A DNA stretch of 26,492 nt from CAYUWG01 sp964448285 (GTDB lineage Bacteria; Bacteroidota; Ignavibacteria; SZUA-365), in NCBI GenBank assembly GCA_964448285.1, contig CAYUWG010000054.1, forward strand, positions 1 to 26,492. The letters run 5' to 3'. A program made the position numbers and the translations under genes. The notes beneath the pieces were generated by a model. That model ran no database searches, was not told the DNA's origin, and saw nothing but the letters and a program-made list of their open reading frames with translations. The stretch's first letter is position 1. Each line of letters opens with the position of its first letter. Positions 1 through 6,149 of the stretch are shown one piece after another.

Positions 1-914
1 TTCGAAAGCTGCGCCAACCCGATTGCCGACGCAATATCCGTGAGGTTGTACTTGAACCCCGGCGCGACAATCTCATAATCCCACGTCCCCGAAGCGGTGA
101 AGCGTTTCCACGCATCTTTGTTCATCCCGTGAAGCGACATCAATCTCATTCGCGACGCAAGAGCTTCATCCGCCGTTACAGCCATCCCGCCTTCACCGGT
201 CGTCATCGTTTTATTTGCATAAAAAGAGAAGCACGTAATCAACGAAGTGTCATCACCGACAAAACGAACATTCGTATAAGACCTCCCATCCTTACGAGCG
301 TAAACCTTCCCCTCCTTACCGGTGTAAACTTTCCTCTCCTTACTAAGGAGGAGATCAAGGGGTGGCGGTGGTGGTCCCCAACCCGCCGGAAACGCATGCG
401 CAGCATCCTCGATAACAGCGATATCATAAACACCGGCAAGCTGATTTACGCCGTCCAAATCGCACGGCTGGCCGGCATAGTGCACCGGGATGATCGCTCG
501 AATCCTTCCATAAGGCTGCTCGATTCCCGGCCAGGGCTTTCCCGACGTGAGCGCGTCGAGGCACCTCGCGAGTTCTCGGACCGAGATGTTGAGCGTATCA
601 TCCTCACAATCGACAAAGACGGGGGTTGCATCAAAATATCGGACAACCTCCGCAGTAGCCGCGAATGTCATCGAAGGAACGATAACAAGCTCGCCTCGCC
701 GAAGACCGATAGCCTCGAGCGCAAGGTGCAGTGCTGCCGTACAGGAGTTCAGCGCCACCGCGTGTAGCTGGCGCTCGGGATTGAGGTACGCGGCAAAGGC
801 TTGTTCGAATTCCTTCGTCTTCGCGCCGGTCGTCAACCAGCCGGAGCGAAGACATTCTTCGATACCTGTCATCGCATCGGGATCGTATTCAAATCGAAAG
901 AAGGGGATGTGCAT
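1..914 (-). CDS. DegT/DnrJ/EryC1/StrS-family PLP aminotransferase (3' end cut by window edge), with in-frame repeat insert
   Basis: The frame is open from an ATG at 914 to the window edge, giving 304 residues with no stop. The N-terminus (IPFFRFEYD), GWLTTGAKTKEFEQAF, NSCTAALHLAL at about 56-66, VPSMTFAATAEVV at 79-91, IEDAAHAFPA at 168-177 and SFYANKTMTTGEGG are hallmarks of sugar aminotransferases that transfer an amino group to a nucleotide-linked 4-keto or 3-keto sugar using PLP. Lys235 in the ANK motif is the expected Schiff-base lysine. Residues about 181-215, between the AHAFPA motif and the lysine loop, form an extra stretch: a run of prolines, then three 8-residue repeats (KERKVYTG, KEGKVYAR, KDGRSYTN) encoded by a 24-bp tandem repeat. 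The family normally has only a short loop here. No Shine-Dalgarno is visible; the leader is AT-rich. The exact sugar substrate cannot be read from the sequence. Confidence 0.9.
   Translation of the reverse strand, partial: MHIPFFRFEYDPDAMTGIEECLRSGWLTTGAKTKEFEQAFAAYLNPERQLHAVALNSCTAALHLALEAIGLRRGELVIVPSMTFAATAEVVRYFDATPVFVDCEDDTLNISVRELARCLDALTSGKPWPGIEQPYGRIRAIIPVHYAGQPCDLDGVNQLAGVYDIAVIEDAAHAFPAGWGPPPPPLDLLLSKERKVYTGKEGKVYARKDGRSYTNVRFVGDDTSLITCFSFYANKTMTTGEGGMAVTADEALASRMRLMSLHGMNKDAWKRFTASGTWDYEIVAPGFKYNLTDIASAIGLAQLS
275..377. repeat. Short palindrome plus 24-bp tandem repeat inserted in frame within the aminotransferase gene
   Basis: On the + strand two 24-bp units (each with GTAAAC then a pyrimidine run ending CTCC TTAC) lead into a small palindrome, CTCCTTACTAAGGAG, followed by a G-rich tail (AAGGGGTGGCGGTGGTGG). 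Palindrome plus G-rich tail is the same layout as the intergenic repeats at 2995-3308 and 13006-13635. Here it lies wholly inside an open reading frame and adds about 35 residues without breaking it. Boundaries are approximate. Confidence 0.7.
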
Positions 915-947
915 AGTTATTTATTTATACTTCGCAGGATGTGGATC

Positions 948-1485
948 GACGCGGAACGTCTCATGCTGCGCTTCCATGAGGAGCGTCTCACGCTGCGTTC
1001 CCACGCGGAGCGTGGAAACGAGGGGAGGAGGNNNNNNNNNNNNNNNNNNNNNNNNNNNNNNNNNNNNNNNNNNNNNNNNNNNNNNNNNNNNNNNNNNNNN
1101 NNNNNNNNNNNNNNNNNNNNNNNNNNNNNNNTTCTTGTTCCCACGCTCTGCGTGGGAACATATAACACAGATGCGCTGAACCTCCTCTATCCAAATCCTG
1201 GCTCATCATACATCATTTATATAACATCCACTTCTGACGCGGAGCGTCGCACGCTGCGTTCCCACGCGGAGCGTGGGAACGAGGGGAGGGGGTTCTTGTT
1301 CCCACGCTCTGCGTGGGAACATATAACACAGATGCGCTGAACCTCCTATATCCAAACCCTGGCTCCTCATACATCATTTATATAACATCCACTTCTGACG
1401 CGGAGCGTCTCACGCTGCGCTCCCACGCGGAGCGTGGAAACGAGGGGAAGGGGTTCTTGTTCCCACGCTCTGCGTGGGAACATAT
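948..1485. repeat. Palindromic repeat array, 161-bp period, containing an assembly gap
   Basis: No gene is supported between 915 and 1506. The stretch holds a tandem array whose landmark is a hairpin with arms GTTCCCACGC and GCGTGGGAAC at 1137-1159, 1298-1320 and 1459-1481, spaced exactly 161 bp apart. Each unit also holds a second hairpin region (CGGAGCGTCTCACGCTGCG, then TTCCCACGCGGAGCGTGG, then AACGAGGGG) and a less structured spacer containing CAGATGCGCTGAACCTCC. A related single copy lies at 4891-5037. Apparent ORFs here are repeat-derived. Confidence 0.9.
1032..1131. other. Assembly gap (100 N)
   Basis: Exactly 100 unknown bases, a placeholder scaffold join, inside the 161-bp repeat array. 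The true number of repeat units is therefore unknown. Confidence 0.99.
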
Positions 1486-1506
1486 GTACATGAGGGTGGC
1501 TTCTCT

Positions 1507-2967
1507 CTATACAAATTTTATCCGCCGTGCTGCGAAGAGGACCATGCGCAGCAGGATCATTCCGTGACGCCAGCGACGGATGTTCGTCTCACCGTACTTT
1601 CGTTCGCGGTATCGGATGGGTAGGTCGATGATTCGGAGATTCAGTTTGGCTGCGCCGAAGAGAAGGTCGAAATCTCCGAAAGGATCGAAGTCTCCGAAGT
1701 ATGTCCGGTTCATCGCAATCCGTTCATAGTCCTTTCTCCAGAGCACCTTCGTTCCGCACAATGTGTCCTTTACCGGCTGTCCTAATAACCAACTGAACGC
1801 CCAGCCGAAAAACTTATTCCCGAGAAGATTGAAGAACCGCATCGCTCTTTCCTGCATCGGATAAACGAGACGCACACCGTTGATGAAATCTCCCTTGCGC
1901 TCCCTGAGCGCCTGGTAAAAGCGCGGCAGGTCTTCCGGTGGCACTGTCATATCTGCATCGAGTATCATGAGTACGTCACCTGTCGCATGGGAGAATCCGT
2001 GTCGTACGGCATCGCCTTTTCCACGACCGGGTTGTTTGAGCAGCTTGCACGGCAGATCATATCGGCGATGTAATTCTTGCTCGATCGTTGTATAAGTATC
2101 GTCCGTCGAGTTTCCTTCAACAAAGATCAATTCCGTTCCTCCTCCCATGACCGGAACGCGGTCGATGATCTCACCGATGTTTCCCGCCTCATTTCGCGCT
2201 GCGACCACGACCGATACCGTCGGTTCCTTATGAAGTGGTTGTGGCTGCGGACGGGCGACGATCATATTCGTGAGGCTGAAATAGTGGAATGGCCAGAGCT
2301 TGCCGATAAAGCGATTCAGCAGTGGACTGACGAACGGAATTCCGAATGGAAAAAAGATATCACGCCAATGTTTATATACTTCGAAGCCCCCGAGCGCTGC
2401 AATCCCTCGTATATCTTCAACGGTGAACCAGTTTTGTGCAAGCACCGGCCGAGCGAGATTCAACCGAGAGGCAAGCGCAAGCGGTAGCTCCCACATGCGA
2501 CTGTAAGAATTCAATATAATCCGAGTCTCTGCAGTACAAAGCGGTTGAAGCCGTTCGAATACCTGCTGCACGTCCCATAACTCATTGACAAGATCGGATA
2601 GAATTATCGTGTCGAATGTATCATCAAGGGTCAGTTCATGAACGTCCATCTCGACAAAACGCAATCCCGGATGCTTCCTCTTCGCTCGCGCGATCATCTC
2701 GCCTGAGAAATCCACGCCAACTCCATATGCCGGCTTTACTGAAGCTAACAAATCCCCTGTAGCACACCCAAGCTCCAGGACGCGATTGCCCGCAGGTATC
2801 ATCAATGAATAAAGTCTTTGCAACCGCCAATGATAATACCCACCCAAACCCGCCCAAGCGTCCATTTTCTTCGCAACGGAATTCCAATGCTGGATGCGCT
2901 TCTGTTTGTACTCACTTGAAGCGTCATCAACACGTTGTGCGACTTGTGACGTTGAGCTATCTATCAT
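1507..2967 (-). CDS. Bifunctional SAM-dependent methyltransferase / GT2 (DPM1-like) glycosyltransferase fusion
   Basis: The protein has 486 residues from the ATG at 2967. A TTG 39 bp upstream is in frame but lies inside the repeat array, so I prefer the ATG. Residues about 1-240 are a class I methyltransferase: motif I RVLELGCATGD at 62-72 and GVGVDFSGEMI near 82-92. Residues about 250-486 are a GT-A family 2 glycosyltransferase of the dolichol-phosphate-mannose-synthase type: VSVVVAARNEAGNI at 251-264, PGRGKGDAVRHG at 313-324, LDADM near 336-340, then DTLCGTKV and YRERKYGETNI. The GT half probably uses a nucleotide sugar with a lipid carrier or glycan acceptor; the methyltransferase may cap or modify the same product. 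The last residues (AARRIKFV) precede the 161-bp repeats. It is the last complete biosynthetic gene before the aminotransferase. Confidence 0.88.
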   Translation of the reverse strand: MIDSSTSQVAQRVDDASSEYKQKRIQHWNSVAKKMDAWAGLGGYYHWRLQRLYSLMIPAGNRVLELGCATGDLLASVKPAYGVGVDFSGEMIARAKRKHPGLRFVEMDVHELTLDDTFDTIILSDLVNELWDVQQVFERLQPLCTAETRIILNSYSRMWELPLALASRLNLARPVLAQNWFTVEDIRGIAALGGFEVYKHWRDIFFPFGIPFVSPLLNRFIGKLWPFHYFSLTNMIVARPQPQPLHKEPTVSVVVAARNEAGNIGEIIDRVPVMGGGTELIFVEGNSTDDTYTTIEQELHRRYDLPCKLLKQPGRGKGDAVRHGFSHATGDVLMILDADMTVPPEDLPRFYQALRERKGDFINGVRLVYPMQERAMRFFNLLGNKFFGWAFSWLLGQPVKDTLCGTKVLWRKDYERIAMNRTYFGDFDPFGDFDLLFGAAKLNLRIIDLPIRYRERKYGETNIRRWRHGMILLRMVLFAARRIKFV

Positions 2968-2994
2968 GGGATAGTTAAGAGGGAAAGAGGTAAT

Positions 2995-3308
2995 CCCCTC
3001 TAACAAGAGGGGTGGCGCGAAGCGACGGGGTGTGTTTCCCCTCTAACAAGAAGGGTGGCGCGAAGCGACGGGGTGTGTATCCCCTCTAACAAGAGGGGTG
3101 GCGCGTAGCNNNNNNNNNNNNNNNNNNNNNNNNNNNNNNNNNNNNNNNNNNNNNNNNNNNNNNNNNNNNNNNNNNNNNNNNNNNNNNNNNNNNNNNNNNN
3201 NNNNNNNNNGACGGGGTGTGTTTCCCCTCTAACAAGAGGGGTGGCGCGTAGCGACGGGGTGTGTTTCCCCTCTAACAAGAGGGGTGGCGCGTAGCGACGG
3301 GGTGTGTA
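2995..3308. repeat. Palindromic tandem repeat (unit A, about 43 bp), interrupted by an assembly gap
   Basis: Tandem copies of a unit of about 43 bp: hairpin arms CCCCTCT and AGAGGGG around AACA, followed by TGGCGCG(A/T)AGCGACGGGGTGTGT. At least two full copies lie left of the gap and two right of it, with partial units at the gap edges. The array starts just upstream of the methyltransferase-GT2 start codon. Open frames through it (for example 3000-3488) are repeat translations, not genes. Confidence 0.92.
3110..3209. other. Assembly gap (100 N)
   Basis: Exactly 100 N within the unit-A array. Repeat sequence continues in phase on both sides, so the array length is unknown. Confidence 0.99.
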
Positions 3309-3353
3309 TTGCACTTTCGCTCTTCCCCGAACTCTTCGCTCCACCCCACACGC

Positions 3354-3422
3354 ACACACCCCGCCCTGAAGGGCACACCTCTCAAGAGGGGATATTGCGA
3401 TGCGCGAAGCGACGGGGTGTGT
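3354..3422. repeat. Unit-B palindromic repeat, left copy flanking the DUF559 gene
   Basis: The unit runs from ACACACCCCG to CGGGGTGTGT, so its ends are inverted copies of each other, and it contains an inner hairpin (CCTCTCAAGAGGG) and GCCCTGAAGGGC. A nearly identical copy in the same orientation lies at 3824-3891, so the two bracket the DUF559 gene. Confidence 0.88.
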
Positions 3423-3433
3423 AAGGGGGTGCT

Positions 3434-3811
3434 TCACCGAACAATTCCCCTTTCTGCTTCTAATCTTCGAACAACCTGCTTCAACCAATCAACAACACCC
3501 TGAATGTTCCTCGTTGCCTCTGTTTCCGTTATGCGGACTACATGGAATCCCATTTCTTCAAGTTTTTCCTGACGCTGCATATCGCTTTCTCCTCGGTATC
3601 TATGACTGCTTCCATCAACTTCCACAACAAGACCTAATTGGATACAAATAAAATCGACAATGTAATCACCAACTGGCTTTTGACGATGGAAATCGTATCC
3701 GAGTAATTGCTTTCCCTTGATTTGTTTCCATAGCAACACTTCGCCAAGCGTCATGTTCTTGCGAAGCTTCCGTGCTTGCTCTTTCAGCTTGGGATTGTAG
3801 TAGATTTTCAT
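3434..3811 (-). CDS. DUF559 (PD-(D/E)XK, Vsr-like fold) nuclease-like protein embedded in repeats
   Basis: 125 residues from an ATG at 3811. The sequence matches the DUF559 layout: an N-terminal helix (LKEQARKLRKNMTLGEVLLW), YDFHRQKPVGDYIVDF, then LVVEVDGSSH and a C-terminal GFHVVRITETE. Candidate active-site residues of the PD-(D/E)XK fold are present: Asp53 (IVDF), Glu64 and Asp66 (VEVDG), with conserved His70. The family is related in fold to very-short-patch repair endonucleases, but its biological role is not established. The gene has no link to polysaccharide synthesis. It lies between two unit-B repeats, in the same orientation as the operon. Shine-Dalgarno is weak. I infer it is repeat-associated cargo or a repeat-mobilising factor; that is a hypothesis. 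Confidence 0.85.
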   Translation of the reverse strand: MKIYYNPKLKEQARKLRKNMTLGEVLLWKQIKGKQLLGYDFHRQKPVGDYIVDFICIQLGLVVEVDGSSHRYRGESDMQRQEKLEEMGFHVVRITETEATRNIQGVVDWLKQVVRRLEAERGIVR

Positions 3812-3823
3812 CTGTTAGCTCTC

Positions 3824-4001
3824 ACACACCCCGCCCTGAAGGGCACCCCTCTCAAGAGGGGATATTGCGATGCGCGAGCGACGGGGTGTGTTTCCCCTCT
3901 AACAAGAGGGGTGGCGCGAAGCGACGGGGTGTGTAATGTACTTTCGCTCTTCCCGCATTCACACACCCCGCCCTGAAGGGCACCCCTCTCAAGAGGGGAT
4001 A
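3824..4001. repeat. Unit B, unit A, partial unit B: right flank of the DUF559 gene
   Basis: Unit B at 3824-3891 is near identical to 3354-3422, with one small deletion in the GCGCGAAGCG segment. It is followed by one unit A at 3894-3934, a 25-bp spacer (TACTTTCGCTCTTCCC core) also found near 3310-3328, and a truncated unit B at 3960-4001. Confidence 0.88.
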
Positions 4002-4110
4002 CTCCGTCCCTCCGATACTCCGTCCCTCCGATACTCCGTCCCTCCGATACTCCGTCCCTCCGACACTCCGTCCCACCGACACTCCGTCCCACCGACACTA
4101 CGTCCCACTG
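4000..4110. repeat. Degenerate 16-bp (8+8) tandem repeat
   Basis: About six to seven copies of TACTCCGTCCCTCCGA, drifting to CACTCCGTCCCACCGA, follow the truncated unit B. The array runs up to position 4110, directly abutting the methyltransferase stop codon at 4111-4113. A related array is at 5041-5137. Confidence 0.9.
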
Positions 4111-4824
4111 CTACTTTCCCTTCCGCAGGAGACCGAAGTAATGTGTTCGAAGAAACGGAACTGTGACCAGCATCGGATAAAGCATGCCTGTGAACATACC
4201 GAGTCGACGTGCAAGAGGTGGTAATAATGTTATCGTTTTCAATTCCTGTATATACCGTGGAAACAGTTTCCGTATATCATTCTTCTTCATGCCCCGGACA
4301 TTCTCATTCGATGGATTGTTATAACGGAAGTCATACCACACGACGATACCATCCGGCGAAAGGATGCGATCGACCTCCTTTGCAACACGCTCCCGCACAC
4401 CGGCACCCAGGATTGACGAGAATACCGTAAAGATTAGGGCGATATTCATGGACGATTGCTGAAACGGCAGTTGCGTGGCATCTGCAGTACGGATATCTAT
4501 TTTTGGATAATGCTTCGATGCTTCCGCTACTCTGTGCTCGAGTATATCAACGCCATGCAGACGCTCATCACGTGCACCAAGAGTACGCAAGCCCGCAAGC
4601 ACACCACCACCCCCGCAACCGATCTCAAGGATCTCCATCTCCTGAAGCTTGTAAGACGCCAGCGCTTTACGAAGAGCACTTTGCCGCTCTCTGAGGATGG
4701 CAGCATTTCCAGGGTTTTCACTATCCCACGCAAACTGCTTCCCAGCGTCTTCCTCATATCCCCGATAGACACGCTCAAGCCGCTCCCGCTCACTCTTGAT
4801 TGTTACCGGTACTCTATCTTCCAT
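4111..4824 (-). CDS. Class I SAM-dependent methyltransferase
   Basis: 237 residues from an ATG at 4824. The N-terminal 60 residues are helical and charged; a Rossmann-type methyltransferase core follows. Motif I is EILEIGCGGGGVLAGL at about 64-79, then a motif II-like LHGVDILEHRV (acidic residue for SAM ribose), a motif III-like DIRTADATQLPF, and SPDGIVVWYDFRYNNP after motif IV/V. This is the Methyltransf_11/25 pattern of small-molecule or sugar methyltransferases; the substrate is likely a glycan sugar given the context. The stop codon touches the 16-bp repeat array. No Shine-Dalgarno is visible. Codon use looks like that of its neighbours. Confidence 0.88.
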   Translation of the reverse strand: MEDRVPVTIKSERERLERVYRGYEEDAGKQFAWDSENPGNAAILRERQSALRKALASYKLQEMEILEIGCGGGGVLAGLRTLGARDERLHGVDILEHRVAEASKHYPKIDIRTADATQLPFQQSSMNIALIFTVFSSILGAGVRERVAKEVDRILSPDGIVVWYDFRYNNPSNENVRGMKKNDIRKLFPRYIQELKTITLLPPLARRLGMFTGMLYPMLVTVPFLRTHYFGLLRKGK

Positions 4825-4826
4825 AA

Positions 4827-4856
4827 TTCATGATGCACGTTTTCATGATGCACGTT
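4827..4856. repeat. Perfect 15-bp tandem duplication
   Basis: TTCATGATGCACGTT occurs twice back to back just upstream of the methyltransferase start codon. It is short and could be a recent slippage product or part of the leader. No function is assigned. Confidence 0.75.
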
Positions 4857-4890
4857 GTACACGCTTCAGCGTATCGCCAGATATCACATC

Positions 4891-5037
4891 TTGTTCCCAC
4901 ACTACGTGGAAACACATCTCACAGACGCGCTGAATCTTGTCTATCAATTCTGGCTCTTCATACTTGATTATATATAACAAATAATTCTGACGCAGAGCGT
5001 CTCACACTGCATTCCCACGCAGAGCGTGGGAACGAGG
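4891..5037. repeat. Single diverged copy of the 161-bp palindromic repeat
   Basis: A hairpin GTTCCCACACTACGTGGAAAC at about 4893-4913 opens the copy. CAGACGCGCTGAATC, an AT-rich spacer and a CGCAGAGCGT / TTCCCACGC / GCGTGGGAACGAGG segment follow in the same order as in the array at 948-1485, with more substitutions. It lies in the 269-bp gap between the GT2 stop and the methyltransferase start. Confidence 0.85.
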
Positions 5038-5040
5038 AAA

Positions 5041-5137
5041 CTCCGTTCAACCGTCATTCCGTGACTCCGTCCCTCCGTCACTCCGACACACCGTCACTCC
5101 GACCCACCGACACTCCGTCCCACCGACCCGTCCCACT
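5041..5137. repeat. Degenerate octamer repeat overlapping the 3' end of the GT2 gene
   Basis: Units of the CACTCCGTCCCACCGA / CACTCCGACCCACCGA type, the same family as 4000-4110. The array crosses the GT2 stop codon at 5094-5096 and continues about 40 bp into the coding sequence, encoding the terminal SVGRSVGGSE. Confidence 0.85.
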
Positions 5138-6149
5138 CAGGCACTTTCCCCTTCCTGTCTCCCCAGCGATGGATGAAGCGGAATAAGCCAACCAAAAAGC
5201 CTGCACCATAGCTGATATGCAGTGTTGCAAACACCACCGGTAGAAGAGGGAGATATCTCATTCCTCTTCGTGCTGCAACAATAACAGACGCAGCGATATT
5301 GGCACATAGATATGCCGATGCAACAAAAATATATGGCAAGGACGTCCCGATAAAATACAATACCGCAGTGCCCAACACTGCAGACACGAACGCAACCGGC
5401 ACGAACTGCCGCCACTGCATCTGGCGTGGATGCTTTTGAAGAACACGGACTTTCCAGTAACCGTATTGAAAGTATTGCTTGAAAAGCGAAGGGAGCGTTG
5501 AGCGGGAATAATACCGTGTTTTAAGGTCCGGACTCAGCAACAATCGCTCCCCTGCTTTCCGCACGCGATAATTATACTCGTCGTCCTGATTACGCACGAG
5601 CTCTTCATCATAAAGACCGACCTGATTGATCACTTCTCTTTTATACGCCGGAAACGGAATCGTATCGACATACATTTCCTTATCCTGGTTGATACGAAAG
5701 CTCGAACCGCCAACGCCAAAGGGAGAACTCATCCCAAGCGCGATAGTTTCTGCAATAAATCCTTGTCCGATCGTTTCTATTGGGCCGCCTGCACCTTGAA
5801 CATCTTTTCCCGATAGAAGCGCAACACACCGGGCTATGTAATCTGCTCGTATCTCGCAGTGACCATCGATGCGAGCGATAATATCACCAGATGCATGCTT
5901 CAATGCGATGTTCATTGCTGTGGGCACTATTCGTCTTGGATTATCAAGTAACACCCAGTGCAGCCGAAGAGTTGGAAGTGCCCTCTCAATGTACTTCCTC
6001 GTTCCGTCTGTTGAACATCCATCAACGACAATGCATTCAAGTTTCTCTGATGGATAGGCTTGTGCCTCGATGCAGGCAATCGTTTTTTCGATGAAATCTC
6101 TCTCATTACGGACAGGTAAACAGATGCTGACGAAAGGGACATAGTTCAT
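5094..6149 (-). CDS. Family 2 glycosyltransferase with C-terminal membrane segments (ExoA-like)
   Basis: 351 residues; ATG at 6149 overlaps the asnB-like stop as ATGA. The GT-A domain begins immediately: VSICLPVRNERDFIEKTI at about 7-24, IVVDGCSTDGTRKYI near 40-54, and DIIARIDGHCEI at 89-100, where the Asp-Gly-His replaces the usual DxD as in ExoA-type enzymes of succinoglycan synthesis. A later RNQDDEYNYRV holds the acidic catalytic-base region. The C-terminal third has hydrophobic stretches (FVPVAFVSAVLGTAVLYFIG and AYLCANIAASVIVAA), suggesting membrane anchoring at the cytoplasmic face. The last roughly ten residues are encoded by the octamer repeat, so the native C-terminus probably ended near RKGKVPEW. 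Donor and acceptor are unknown. Confidence 0.9.
   Translation of the reverse strand: MNYVPFVSICLPVRNERDFIEKTIACIEAQAYPSEKLECIVVDGCSTDGTRKYIERALPTLRLHWVLLDNPRRIVPTAMNIALKHASGDIIARIDGHCEIRADYIARCVALLSGKDVQGAGGPIETIGQGFIAETIALGMSSPFGVGGSSFRINQDKEMYVDTIPFPAYKREVINQVGLYDEELVRNQDDEYNYRVRKAGERLLLSPDLKTRYYSRSTLPSLFKQYFQYGYWKVRVLQKHPRQMQWRQFVPVAFVSAVLGTAVLYFIGTSLPYIFVASAYLCANIAASVIVAARRGMRYLPLLPVVFATLHISYGAGFLVGLFRFIHRWGDRKGKVPEWDGSVGRSVGGSE

Noticed and set aside
129..767. Plus-strand ORF of 212 residues over the left end
   Set aside because: It is antisense to the DegT aminotransferase, whose frame carries all family motifs; the ORF itself has no recognisable domain.
547..1567. Plus- and minus-strand ORFs containing FPRSAWE/LRSHAERGNE peptides
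   Set aside because: These are translations of the palindromic repeats and run through N bases.
2077..2487. Plus-strand ORF of 136 residues
   Set aside because: Antisense shadow within the methyltransferase-GT2 fusion.
3000..4166. ORFs with HTPSLRATPLVRGETHP or SVGGTEYRRDGV repeats
   Set aside because: Repeat translations in several frames with no domain or start-site support.
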